DNA of 64,000 bases from Streptomyces sp. Sge12 (GTDB lineage: Bacteria; Actinomycetota; Actinomycetes; Streptomycetales; Streptomycetaceae): assembly GCF_002080455.1 (NCBI RefSeq), contig NZ_CP020555.1:372001-436000 (forward strand). The letters run 5' to 3'. Within the stretch, counting starts at the first letter, position 1, and each line of letters begins with the position of its first letter. The translations under genes were made by a program, and so were the position numbers. Positions 54,282 through 63,320 of this stretch are shown in pieces. The notes beneath the pieces are model-generated. The model searched no databases. It was not told where the DNA came from and saw only the letters and a list, made by a program, of their open reading frames with translations.

Positions 54282-57200
54282 TCAGCGGCGGCGGGCGCGG
54301 GTGCGCTTCACCTTGAGTTCCTCGAAGCGCGGCAGGTCGCCCTCCCGGACCCGCTGCCAGGCCCGGCGGAACAGCTCCGCGGCCGGTTCGGCCGGGACCA
54401 GCACGCCCAGCGCCGGCCGGTCACCGGCGCCCAGGCCGTACATGGGGAGCTTCCACTGCTCCACCGGCAGCGTCGGGGAGGGCATGTCCGCCCAGCCTCC
54501 CGGCAGGAACAGCGAGCGCCCGGCCCGGCTGCGGCCGGCCGTGACCACCAGGTCGGTGGCGGCCAGTTCGGCGCGGGCGGCCTTGAGGCGGGCCGGCTTC
54601 CAGCCGGTCCACCGCGCGGTGTTGCGGTCGGTGGGGTCGGGCATGGCGAGCAGCGTGAGGTAGAGGGTGGCCGCGTCGGCGCCCAGGCCGTACCGCTCGC
54701 TCACCTCCTCCACCAGTTCGGGGACGGAGCGGCTCGGGTCCTGCGGCCACCAGGTGCCGTCCGCGCCCGCCGCCCCGGCCGCCGGGGCGCCCGGGTCGGC
54801 GAGCAGCGCGGCGAAGCGCGGGTCGTGGGCGGTGCGCAGCGCCCTCTCGGCGGCGGAGGGGCGCTGGTCGTCCCCGCGCAGCGCCGGCAGGTACGGGTCG
54901 GAGCCGGTGGAGTCCAGCAGGGCCGGCCGCAGGGCGGGCTTGGGCTGGTCGTCGTAGGTGGCCATGACCACGGCGCCGTACCGCTCGAAGCCCTCCCCGG
55001 TCTCGGTCGGGGTGCCGGCCGCCGAGCGGAAGGCGGGCAGGCTGGTGTAGTGCCCGATCTCCAGGAGCAGTTCGGGCGCGGCGAGTCGCTGGCGTACGGC
55101 GGTCAGTACGGGCGGCAGGACCGCGCGTACGGCATCGCCCGCGGGCAGCCGGTGGGCCAGCCAGGCCGCCATGGCCATGGTTCCGGTCAGGACGGACGCG
55201 GTGAAGGGCCGGGTGGCCGGTTCGCGGGGCTCCACGTGGTCGCCCTTCACGGTCCAGGCCACGTCGACGGACAGCTCGCCGGCGGCGGCCGGGTCGAGCA
55301 GTGCGGCCAGGGCGCGGTGCGCGGGCCAGCTGCCGCCCACGGCGCGCGCGGCTTCCGTGGCCAGCCAGTCGGGCACGGGGGTACGCCGGCCCACGCGCCG
55401 GTTCCAGAGCTCCGCGGCGGCGGCGACGTCGGGTCCCTCGCTCCACAGCTTCGCCGGATCGGCGGGGAGCAGCGCGGCGACGAGGGCTCGCCGCAGTTCG
55501 GTGTCGAGGCCCTTGAGCTCGTCCCGGGCGTACGCGGCGTCGGCGGCCTTGACCCCGAGGGCGGTGCGCAGTTCGGGTTCCAGGAAGTTGCGTTCGTAGC
55601 TGTCGACGGCCGGGCATCCGGCGAGCAGCAGGCGGGCGAGGGCGCCGGAGACTCCGGTGAGCCGGGAGAACTCCTCCGCGTCCTCGGGGCGGAAGGGCAC
55701 CGGGCCGTGCTCGGCGGCCGCGGCGAGGAGGGCGGTCAGCCAGCCGGCGCCGCGTTCGCGGTCGCCGAGCGGGGCGTCGCCGCGCACGGTGTAGGGGCCG
55801 GGGACGGTGAAGCGGCCGCTGGGGTCGTACAGCAGGGCGCCGAACTCGTGGCCCTCGGGCACGGATTCGCTGTGTTCGGTGAGTGCGAGGACGGCTCCGC
55901 CGCCCAGCGGCAGCAGGCTGCGGTGGTGGACGTTGCGTTCGCCGTCGGGGGTGAGCAGGTGCGGCCGGTCGAGGCGGAGCAGGACCCGGCGCCAGTGGGC
56001 GGCGGAACCTTCGGCCGAGTCCAGGCCGAGGTGGTCGACGGCGGCGAGCAGGGTGAGCAGTGCCTCGCGTTCCTCGTCGGTGGGGGCGACGGTGACGGCG
56101 CGGTAGGCGACGGCCGCGGGCTGGTCGAGCAGCGGCGTCCACGTGAAGGACCAGTACGGCAGTGCGGGCATGTCGAAGTGCAGCAGTCCGGGTACCGGGG
56201 TGGCGTCGGTCCGCGTGCGGGCGGCGGCGAGTTCGGTCAGCGTGTAGTGGGCGGCGTCGCTCTCGCCGTTCCAGCGGTAGTAGCCGGGGCCGATGAGGCC
56301 GCTGAGCCCGTCGGCGATCAGCCGGTCGCCGGGGCCCTGTTCGCGCTCCTCGACGGGGTTGGTGTCCGGGTGGAGCCGGGCCGCGATCGCGTCCAGGGAC
56401 TTCTGCTGGGTGAGGGTGAAGCGCAGGACCTCGACGACGCCCCCGATGATCTCCGGGGCGGTGATCCGCGGCAGGGCGGCGCTCACCAGGTCGGGCAGGT
56501 CCGCGGCCTTCTCGGCCGCGGCGGCGGACTTGAGCAAGGCGGCCACGGTCTCCCGGTCGGCGGCGCGCAGGGCGGCCGAGCCCTCGGTGTCGCGGGGGCG
56601 CAGGGCGTACCAGTGCGACAGCGGCGGAAGGTCCACGCTGCCCGTGCCGAAGGCGGCGCGGCGGCGGTTGCTGTCGCGCGACCGGGCGGTGAGCACCCCG
56701 TCCGGGTCGGTGATGCTCAGCTCCTGCCAGTGCTGGGACAGCGCGCGGGGCCGGTCGTCGCCGGGGAAGGCGAGGGCGGCGACGGGCATGTCGCGACCCT
56801 CGGGCACGGTGACCCTGCGGCCGGCGGTGTCGGTGCCCTCCCAGCCGTGGTCGGGCACGCGTACGGTGCGCCAGCCGAGCAGGCCGTCGGTGGGCTCGCC
56901 GAGCACCGAGCCGGCCACGGTGGGCGTGGGCCGCAGCCGGTTGGAGTACCCGCCGCGGCGGCCGGTGTCGGCGTCGGCGCGCTGCGCGTCGGCGAAGAAG
57001 GCGGGCAGGGAGGGCCGGCCGTGGGTCCCGCCGGCGGGGTCGTACTCGAGCCAGCCGGTGTCGCTCTGCTGGTCGCGGCGGTGCCACACCCAGTACGAGG
57101 TGCCGTCGGACAGCAGGGGCCGCTCGTCCGGCAGCTTCGTGTCGCCCCGGTGCAGTACTCCGCCGCCGGTGGCGCGCCCGCCGCCCGGGAGGGGCAGGGA

Positions 57201-59210
57201 GAGGTGGTCGCTGCGCAGCGACCAGTGGTTGCGGTCGGTTTCCAGGGTGAAGACGGTGCCGGGCGAGTGGTGCCAGTAGCCCTGCGTGCCGTTGCTGCTC
57301 CAGGAGGACCAGAAGACGAGGAGTTCACCGTCGACGTAGTGGAAGCCGTGGTTGTAGGAGGTGCCGGTCGGCACCCTCAGGTCGTGCGTGAGGACGGTGG
57401 AGTCGGCGTCGATGACCCGGACCTGGGTCTGGTTGGCGACGATCAGGTACGGCCAGGCCTCGACCACGTTCAGGGAGTCCCGGCCCCGGCCGGGGCCCAG
57501 TTCGGCGACGGCCTGCTCCCAGGAGGGCCAGGACAGCTCCTCGAAGAGTCCGCCGCGCAGGGTACGGGCGAGGGTCTCGGCGAGGTCCGCCGCCGCGGCG
57601 GCCGCCACTTCCTCGGGGGCGAGTTCCAGGGCTTCGGTGGGCAGCCAGCTCAGGCGTGCGATGGCCTCGGGGACGCCGGGCAGGCCGGCGGCGGTGGAGG
57701 CGAGGGCGACGTCGCGCATCCAGGTGGCCAGCAGCGGGCGGCCGCCGGGCGAGGCGGCGACGCGCCGCACGACGTCGGCGCTGCCGTCGCCGAGGCTGCT
57801 CAGTGCACGGCGGAAGGCGGGGTGGAAGCGCTGGTCGGCGGCGAGGGCGAGCAGGTCGCGGGGCCGGTCGCCGTCGGCCCACTCGGACAGGTTCAGGTGG
57901 TCGTACCGGTGGCGGCGGTTCTCGGTGTCGGCCTCGGGGTCGGCGACCGGGACGTCCAGGGCGAGCAGCAGGTCGAGAAGGTCGGTGTCCTCGACGCCGA
58001 CCCGCAGGCCCGCCTCCCGTTCGGGCCGGGCGAGTTCGGTGCGCAGTTGCTCGGCGCACCGCTCCACGAGGTCGAGGAGGAGCGGGAGCGTGGGGCGCCG
58101 GCCCCAGCCGGAGTGGCGGGCGGCGTGGAAGCGCTCCAGCCAGCCGGCCGTGCCGTCGGCGCAGCGCTGTTCGGCGGGCAGGTGTCCGTCGGCGAGTCCG
58201 GCGGTGGCGCCGGACTCCTCCAGGATCTCCAGCCACAGGGCGGTGAACTCGCCGCCGTCTCCGCTGGGCGGCGTCAGCCCGAGGAGCGTGCCGCGGGCGG
58301 CGGGTACCCGGCGGGCCAGCGCGACGAGGGCTGCGCGGTGGGCCTTCCACCAGCCGTGCGCGGCGCGCAGCGTGGCGGGCAGGGGCAGCAGTTCGGCGAG
58401 GTAGTCCTGCTCGGGTTCGGTTCCGGTCAGGCCCGCGGCGCGGGCGAGGCGGCGCAGTTCGGCGGCGGCCTGGGCGGAGGGCGGCAGCCCGCCGGCGGTG
58501 CGGCGTACGCACAGGCGGCGGAAGCGCTCGTAGGCCTCGGCGGGGGTGACGCGGCCGGCCAGGGCCTTGCCGTAGCCGGTGAGCACCTTCACCGGGAGGG
58601 CGCCGACCAGGGCGAATTCGAGGAAGACGGCGTCGAGGCGGTCCTCGTCGATGGCCAGGCCGTACTGGGCCTCGGCCGCGCGGGCCCGCCCGAACAGCTG
58701 GGCGGCGTAGGTGGTGTTCTCGACGGCGAGGAAGAGGCGCGCGGCCTGCTCGTGGAAGAGCGGCAGGAAGTGCGGGACGGCCGCGGCGAGGCGTCCGGCG
58801 AGTTCGAGGCAGGCGTCGAGGGCGGCCTTGGGCTTGGTCTTGGCCTGTCGGGCGATCCGGTCGAGCTCGGGGACGACGGCGAGGGCGTGGTGGCCGTCCT
58901 CGGGGTGGTGGACCAGGACCCATTCGGGGAAGCCGAGTGCCTGGCGCTTGCTCAGTCCGACGACGGGCGGCTCGCCCTCGTCCCGTACGAGTCCCAGGAA
59001 GCCGGCGGCGAGGTCCTCGGCGGCGCCCAGTTCGCCGGGAGAGAGCCGGACGACGACGCGGTCGTCGCCGAGGCCGGGGTGGCGGTAGGCGCGCGCGGTC
59101 AGTTCCACGACGTCGGCACCGGCGCCGGTGGTGTCCCGCGGCAGTACGGCGCCGGCCTTGAGCAGCAGTTCGGCCTGGTTCATGTCGGTGTTTTCCTGGT
59201 GGTTGCTCAT
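54282..59210 (-). CDS. Giant hypothetical protein of the MoxR-VWA operon
   Basis: 1,642 residues with no signal peptide or membrane segment. The ATG at 59210 overlaps the DUF4132 stop (ATGA); an ATG at 59183 is a weaker option. The N-terminal third is helical and Leu/Ala/Arg-rich. At about residues 575-830 there are beta-propeller-like strands (LIVANQTQVRVIDADS, DGELLVFWSSWSS, TVFTLETDRNHWSL). The C-terminal half is again helical, with a Trp-rich stretch (YWSFTWTPLLDQPAA). I recognise no enzyme motif. It is probably the large client or effector of the MoxR-VWA pair. Confidence 0.8.
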   Translation of the reverse strand: MSNHQENTDMNQAELLLKAGAVLPRDTTGAGADVVELTARAYRHPGLGDDRVVVRLSPGELGAAEDLAAGFLGLVRDEGEPPVVGLSKRQALGFPEWVLVHHPEDGHHALAVVPELDRIARQAKTKPKAALDACLELAGRLAAAVPHFLPLFHEQAARLFLAVENTTYAAQLFGRARAAEAQYGLAIDEDRLDAVFLEFALVGALPVKVLTGYGKALAGRVTPAEAYERFRRLCVRRTAGGLPPSAQAAAELRRLARAAGLTGTEPEQDYLAELLPLPATLRAAHGWWKAHRAALVALARRVPAARGTLLGLTPPSGDGGEFTALWLEILEESGATAGLADGHLPAEQRCADGTAGWLERFHAARHSGWGRRPTLPLLLDLVERCAEQLRTELARPEREAGLRVGVEDTDLLDLLLALDVPVADPEADTENRRHRYDHLNLSEWADGDRPRDLLALAADQRFHPAFRRALSSLGDGSADVVRRVAASPGGRPLLATWMRDVALASTAAGLPGVPEAIARLSWLPTEALELAPEEVAAAAAADLAETLARTLRGGLFEELSWPSWEQAVAELGPGRGRDSLNVVEAWPYLIVANQTQVRVIDADSTVLTHDLRVPTGTSYNHGFHYVDGELLVFWSSWSSNGTQGYWHHSPGTVFTLETDRNHWSLRSDHLSLPLPGGGRATGGGVLHRGDTKLPDERPLLSDGTSYWVWHRRDQQSDTGWLEYDPAGGTHGRPSLPAFFADAQRADADTGRRGGYSNRLRPTPTVAGSVLGEPTDGLLGWRTVRVPDHGWEGTDTAGRRVTVPEGRDMPVAALAFPGDDRPRALSQHWQELSITDPDGVLTARSRDSNRRRAAFGTGSVDLPPLSHWYALRPRDTEGSAALRAADRETVAALLKSAAAAEKAADLPDLVSAALPRITAPEIIGGVVEVLRFTLTQQKSLDAIAARLHPDTNPVEEREQGPGDRLIADGLSGLIGPGYYRWNGESDAAHYTLTELAAARTRTDATPVPGLLHFDMPALPYWSFTWTPLLDQPAAVAYRAVTVAPTDEEREALLTLLAAVDHLGLDSAEGSAAHWRRVLLRLDRPHLLTPDGERNVHHRSLLPLGGGAVLALTEHSESVPEGHEFGALLYDPSGRFTVPGPYTVRGDAPLGDRERGAGWLTALLAAAAEHGPVPFRPEDAEEFSRLTGVSGALARLLLAGCPAVDSYERNFLEPELRTALGVKAADAAYARDELKGLDTELRRALVAALLPADPAKLWSEGPDVAAAAELWNRRVGRRTPVPDWLATEAARAVGGSWPAHRALAALLDPAAAGELSVDVAWTVKGDHVEPREPATRPFTASVLTGTMAMAAWLAHRLPAGDAVRAVLPPVLTAVRQRLAAPELLLEIGHYTSLPAFRSAAGTPTETGEGFERYGAVVMATYDDQPKPALRPALLDSTGSDPYLPALRGDDQRPSAAERALRTAHDPRFAALLADPGAPAAGAAGADGTWWPQDPSRSVPELVEEVSERYGLGADAATLYLTLLAMPDPTDRNTARWTGWKPARLKAARAELAATDLVVTAGRSRAGRSLFLPGGWADMPSPTLPVEQWKLPMYGLGAGDRPALGVLVPAEPAAELFRRAWQRVREGDLPRFEELKVKRTRARRR

Positions 59211-60073
59211 GCGTCCCCGCCCTCCTCGATCTTGCGCCCGGCGTACAGCGCGGCAGCCATCCGCATGCCTTCGGACCAGGCGACCGGTCCGACCTGGGCC
59301 AGGCGTACCGCCCGGCCGTCCTCGTCGTGCCAGCTCAGTGCGCCGGTGGTGGTCTCTTCGTCGTAATAGGGTTCGCCGATCCACACGGCGGCCTCGGTGC
59401 CGGTCCCGGAGTCCCGGACCTTGCAGGTGGCGTAGCCGCCGGAGACCCGGTAGCCCAGGCCGGTGGCCCGGGCGGTGAGGCTGAAGCGGGTGGGGAAGAC
59501 CCCGCCCGCGTAGTCGCGGACCTCGGTGGCGGTGGCGGCGACCTCTGCGGGCTTGACCCAGGTGGCCCGGTGGATCTGCTCGACGCGCTGCTCGATGCCC
59601 AGCTCGGCCGCGAAGTCCCGTACGTCGTCCAGGTCGGGCAGCAGCACGGGGTGCGGGAGGGTCACCGTGCGCGGGGAGAGCCGTACGGTCTCGCCGTCGA
59701 GGTTGACCACCTTCAGTTCGCCGGAGGCGGTGGCGTCCCGCAGGAAGCCCACCTCGTCCGGGTCGTCGCCGACGACGGCCACATCGCGCAGGGCGCCCTG
59801 CCAGGCCTCGTCCGGCCAGACCCGGGCGAGCAGTTCGGTCGGCACCGGCAGCGAGGACACCATCCAGGTGTCGACCTGCGCGACGCACGCCGCCTCGTGC
59901 CGGTCGAGCCATTCGGCCAGCCTGCGCAGCCGGTCCACCTCGGGATGGTCCTTGAGCGCCTTGGGCAGTGTCTTCAACTGCCGTCCCGCTGTCCGCCCGG
60001 TGGCGGACCTCGCCGCCACCCGTCCCTCCACCAGGGCGATCTCGTACCCCTCGCCCGCTGCCAGCCAAGCCAT
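59207..60073 (-). CDS. DUF4132 domain-containing protein
   Basis: 288 residues from MAWLAAGEGYEIALVEGRV. LAEWLDRHEAACVAQVDTWMV, PTELLARVWPDEAWQ and PHPVLLPDLDDVRDFAAELG follow, and the end is PVAWSEGMRMAAALYAGRKI. This is the DUF4132 pattern, often found beside WGR, MoxR and VWA genes. Function unknown. It is the first gene of the operon; its stop and the next start share ATGA. The upstream region carries a palindrome at 60121-60142. Confidence 0.87.
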   Translation of the reverse strand: MAWLAAGEGYEIALVEGRVAARSATGRTAGRQLKTLPKALKDHPEVDRLRRLAEWLDRHEAACVAQVDTWMVSSLPVPTELLARVWPDEAWQGALRDVAVVGDDPDEVGFLRDATASGELKVVNLDGETVRLSPRTVTLPHPVLLPDLDDVRDFAAELGIEQRVEQIHRATWVKPAEVAATATEVRDYAGGVFPTRFSLTARATGLGYRVSGGYATCKVRDSGTGTEAAVWIGEPYYDEETTTGALSWHDEDGRAVRLAQVGPVAWSEGMRMAAALYAGRKIEEGGDA

Positions 60074-60120
60074 CAGACCGTGCCCCTCCGCCTGTCCCGT
60101 CCGGTTCCGCGCAGCCCTGA

Positions 60121-60142
60121 CAGGGGGGAGCCGACCCCCCTG
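60121..60142. promoter_or_regulatory. Palindrome in the operon promoter region
   Basis: CAGGGGGG and CCCCCCTG arms with a 6-nt spacer, 48 nt upstream of the DUF4132 start and on the far side of it from the divergent HNH gene. It could be an operator or a leader hairpin. Confidence 0.4.
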
Positions 60143-60275
60143 AGCTGCGGTATGCCGGGAGACTAGCGAGAGCCACTGACAACGCCGACCCGAGGGCCCT
60201 CGCTAGGTTGAATGTCCGGTTCTGGGTAGTGTTTCCGGGACAGCGTGCACAGCGGTACCGGCTCGGGGTGGGGTT

Positions 60276-61019
60276 ATGGGACGTCAGATACGTGTGTCCG
60301 GTGCGGCGCTGATGGCGCTGCTGCTGGCGGCCGCGGCCGGGTGCTCCGATCCGGTCGCTCCGGGCGGCGGGGATCCGAAGGCGTCCGCGCCCGCGGGCTC
60401 GCCCTCCGCGACGGCGCCGAAGTCGTCGAAGTCCCCGGACGGCGACGCCAAACCGGCCGGCGGGGACGTACTGCCGGGTATGGTCAGCGCCGCCGTGGCG
60501 CGGACCCGGTTGGCGGCGCTCAAGGTGGCCCCGGTCGGCACGATGGCCGGCTACAGCAGGGACAAGTTCACGCACTGGGCGCAGCAGGGCAACAAGTGCG
60601 ACACCCGCGAGGTCGTCCTCAAGCGCGACGGCACCGAGGTCACCCAGGACGCCGAGTGCAAGGCGGTGTCCGGCAACTGGAAGAGCCTCTACGACGGGGT
60701 GGCCGTCACGGAGGCGGGGAAGATGGACATCGACCACATGGTGCCGCTCGCCGAGGGCTGGCGTTCCGGCGCGGCCGGCTGGGACTCAGCCCGGCGCAAG
60801 GCCTTCGCCAATGATCTGACCCGTCCTCAGCTGCTGGCGGTGACCGCGGCCTCCAACCGCTCCAAGGGCGACCAGAGCCCCGACCTGTGGCAGCCGCCGG
60901 ACAAGGCCGCCTGGTGCCAGTACGGGCGGGCGTGGACCACCGTGAAGTCCGAGTACGAACTGACCGTCACCGAAGCGGAGAAGAAGATGCTCACCACGAT
61001 GCTGGACACCTGCGCCTGA
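60276..61019 (+). CDS. HNH-endonuclease-family lipoprotein (GmrSD C-terminal type)
   Basis: 247 residues. A lipobox (LLLAAAAGC) is followed by a Pro/Ser/Lys linker and a DUF1524/HNH nuclease-like domain with MDIDHMVPLAEGWRSG (the His of the HNH site) and LTRPQLLAVTAASNRSKGD. Similar secreted HNH proteins are common in Streptomyces and may digest extracellular DNA for nutrients. It is divergent from the MoxR operon; whether it takes part in that system is unclear. The start is the ATG at 60276. Confidence 0.87.
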   Translation: MGRQIRVSGAALMALLLAAAAGCSDPVAPGGGDPKASAPAGSPSATAPKSSKSPDGDAKPAGGDVLPGMVSAAVARTRLAALKVAPVGTMAGYSRDKFTHWAQQGNKCDTREVVLKRDGTEVTQDAECKAVSGNWKSLYDGVAVTEAGKMDIDHMVPLAEGWRSGAAGWDSARRKAFANDLTRPQLLAVTAASNRSKGDQSPDLWQPPDKAAWCQYGRAWTTVKSEYELTVTEAEKKMLTTMLDTCA

Positions 61020-61288
61020 TGACGCGGCAACACCAGTGGCAGGACGGGGTGCTCGCCGGGCCGGGCGGCGCCATGACCGACGAGGTCGGTGTGATCACCG
61101 GCCCGCTGACGCTGCGCAGCACGGAGGCGGCCGGGGGCCTGGTCCGGTTCGACGTCCAGTACCAGGACGCCGACGAGTGGTACACGCTCACGGGGAGCCC
61201 CCGGGCCCACCACGGCGACCCGGCCGCCCTGCACGCCGCCGCCCTGGCGGCGATCCGGGCGGGCGGCGGGGCGCAGGCCCCCGGCTGA
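61019..61288 (+). CDS. Small hypothetical protein coupled to the HNH gene
   Basis: 89 residues. The ATG at 61019 overlaps the HNH stop by one base (TGATG). The sequence GLVRFDVQYQDADEWYTLTGSP is beta-rich; the C-terminus is Ala-rich (HAAALAAIRAGGG). No signal peptide is seen, so it would remain in the cytoplasm while the HNH protein is exported, which allows, but does not prove, an immunity role. An internal ATG at 61073 is an alternative start. Confidence 0.65.
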   Translation: MTRQHQWQDGVLAGPGGAMTDEVGVITGPLTLRSTEAAGGLVRFDVQYQDADEWYTLTGSPRAHHGDPAALHAAALAAIRAGGGAQAPG

Positions 61289-61333
61289 GCTGCCTGCTGC
61301 GGGGTCGGCCCGGAGGTCGGTTCGGGGTCGGCT

Positions 61334-61356
61334 CGGCGGCCGGCTCGCGGCCGCCG
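61334..61356. terminator. Candidate terminator hairpin
   Basis: An 8-bp CGGCGGCC/GGCCGCCG stem with a 7-nt loop in the converging gap between the small gene (plus) and the beta-propeller gene (minus). Confidence 0.5.
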
Positions 61357-61358
61357 GG

Positions 61359-62537
61359 TCAGAGGACGGCGATGCCCAGCGGCCGGGCGCCCGCCGCGAG
61401 CCGGCGGGTGGCTCCGGTGTCCAGGTCGACGACGGTGATGCCGTTCCAGTAGCCGTCGCGGGTGTATCCGCCGGTGACGTAGGCGGTGCGGCCGTCCCGG
61501 GAGACGGCCACGTCCTCGTGCGGCCCCCGGAGCGGGTACACCCGCTCGGCGCCGTCCGGGGAGCGGACCGTCAGGGACGGGCCCTTGCCGTCGCCCGGCT
61601 GCACGGCGCCCGTGCCGACCACCAGGAGCCGGCCGTCGGGCGTGAGCGCGGCGCCGTGCTGGTGGGTGTCGGCGGTCATCGGCTCGATGGCGGTCCGCCC
61701 GGTCCGCGGGTCGACCACCGCGAGCCGCTCGCCCTCGAAGGGGAGCAGCAGTTTCCCGTCGGACGGGCGGACGACGGCGTAGTGCGGCTTCAGCCAGGAG
61801 CCGAGCCCGCCCTCGGTGCCGTAGGGGGCCACCTCGATCCGGCGGGTCCTCGTCGAGTCGGCCGCCACGACGGTCACGTCGAAGGAGTCGTGGCCGGTGA
61901 CGTAGACCTCGGCGCCGTCCGGCGACACGTCCACGTCGAAAGGGCGGCGGCCCACCGGCACCACGGCGGTGACCTCGCGCCGCGCCGTGTCGAGGACTTC
62001 CAGGACCCCAGTGGTGCCGGGCACGTTGACCCCGGCGTAGGCGTGGACGCCGTCGGGCGAGAGCGCGATGCCCATGCCGCCTCCGCGGTACTCGCCGTCG
62101 GTGACGGGGCCGGTGGCCGTGCGGTACGGGATGAGGGCCACCCGTACCCGGGTGCGGGTGTCGACGACGGCGACGCCCTCGGCGGTGGCCACCCAGGCGC
62201 GGCCGTCCGCGCCCACGGCCAGTCCGTACGGGGCCCTGCCCACGGTGACCGAGGCGACGGCGCCGCGCTGCGGGTCCACGAAGGTCACGGTGTCGGCCCC
62301 GAAGTCGGCCGTCAGGAGCAGCCCCTGCGGGGTGGGCGCGGTGGCGGGCAGCGGTGCGGTGGCGGAGGGCGCCGGAGCCGGCGGCGCGGGCGCCGCGGTG
62401 CGGGTGCAGGAGCCGAGCAGCAGGACCGCGGCGAGGGCCGCGAGGGCGCCCCGCCGGCACGTACGGGCGCGGGCTCGGGTACGGGTACGGGTACGGACGC
62501 GCGTACGGGTACGGACGCCCGGCGTGCGGTGGTTCAT
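61359..62537 (-). CDS. YncE-like beta-propeller lipoprotein
   Basis: 392 residues. The first 27 residues alternate Arg and Thr (RTRTRVRTRTRTRARART), from a simple hexanucleotide repeat, before a lipobox (LLLGSC). The rest is a seven-bladed propeller of the YVTN/YncE kind, with blades like TVGRAPYGLAVGADGRAWVAT, GRRPFDVDVSPDGAEVYVTG and RDGRTAYVTGGY. Such proteins are extracytoplasmic and mostly of unknown function. The start overlaps the ankyrin stop (ATGA), so the two are coupled. Confidence 0.87.
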   Translation of the reverse strand: MNHRTPGVRTRTRVRTRTRTRARARTCRRGALAALAAVLLLGSCTRTAAPAPPAPAPSATAPLPATAPTPQGLLLTADFGADTVTFVDPQRGAVASVTVGRAPYGLAVGADGRAWVATAEGVAVVDTRTRVRVALIPYRTATGPVTDGEYRGGGMGIALSPDGVHAYAGVNVPGTTGVLEVLDTARREVTAVVPVGRRPFDVDVSPDGAEVYVTGHDSFDVTVVAADSTRTRRIEVAPYGTEGGLGSWLKPHYAVVRPSDGKLLLPFEGERLAVVDPRTGRTAIEPMTADTHQHGAALTPDGRLLVVGTGAVQPGDGKGPSLTVRSPDGAERVYPLRGPHEDVAVSRDGRTAYVTGGYTRDGYWNGITVVDLDTGATRRLAAGARPLGIAVL

Positions 62538-63157
62538 CGGCCCGGCCCGGCTTCCGCCCGGTCGAGCGCCGCCTTCAGGATCCGCGCCATGCCGTCGAAG
62601 CCCCGGCGCGCGGCGTGCTCGTAGGGCGCCACCCCGTCGTGGTCGGGCAGCCGGGGATCGGCGCCCGCCGCGAGGAGCGCCGCGACGACCTCCTCGTGGC
62701 GCGGGCCGCCGTCGCCGAGGATCACCGCCTCCAGCAGGGCGGTCCAGCCGAGCCGGTTGACGTGGTCGACGTCGATGTCCGTCTCGTCGAGCACGGCGCG
62801 CACGTACGCGATGTGCCCGCGCTCGGCGGCCGGGATGAGGGAGATCCCGCCGAAGCGGTTGCGCTGCTTCAGGTCGGGCCCGGCGGGCAGCAGCAGGCGC
62901 ATCATCCGGACGCTGCCGGTGACCCCGGTGACCAGCCAGGGGCTGTCCTCCCGGGAGTCGGGGGCGTTCGGGTCGGCTCCGGCGGCGACCAGCAGTTCGG
63001 CCGCGGCCACGTGGTCGCCGAGCGCGGCCAGCAGCAGGGGCGTGCGCAGCTCCTCGTCACGGACCTCCACGGCGGCGCCCGCGGCGAGCGCCGTGCCCAC
63101 CGCCGCCGCGTCGCCGCGGCGGGCCCCGTCGAGGAGGAGTCGGTCGTGCGCGTTCAT
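62534..63157 (-). CDS. Ankyrin-repeat protein
   Basis: 207 residues, five or so ankyrin repeats (for example ELRTPLLLAALGDHVAAAELLVAAGADPN and GWTALLEAVILGDGG). It has no signal peptide. AGAGGG lies 5 nt before the ATG at 63157. Its stop overlaps the start of the beta-propeller lipoprotein gene. Ankyrin repeats bind proteins; the partner is unknown. Confidence 0.9.
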   Translation of the reverse strand: MNAHDRLLLDGARRGDAAAVGTALAAGAAVEVRDEELRTPLLLAALGDHVAAAELLVAAGADPNAPDSREDSPWLVTGVTGSVRMMRLLLPAGPDLKQRNRFGGISLIPAAERGHIAYVRAVLDETDIDVDHVNRLGWTALLEAVILGDGGPRHEEVVAALLAAGADPRLPDHDGVAPYEHAARRGFDGMARILKAALDRAEAGPGR

Positions 63158-63320
63158 GGTGTCCCTCTCGGCTCCGGGCGGGGAGGGCCGGGTACGTCCT
63201 CCCGCTCTCCCGTCCATGCTCGCCGCGCCGCCGCCCGCGCCGGGTCCGACCGGTGGACGGAGCGTGCGGGCGGTCCGGCGGACCCCGGGGTCGGCCGATC
63301 GGCTGATGCGGCCGCGCGGA

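Noticed and set aside
54825..59366. A 1,513-codon open frame on the plus strand
   Set aside because: It is the antisense shadow of the giant operon gene; its product is Gly/Val/Glu/Arg-rich without domains, as expected for GC-rich DNA.
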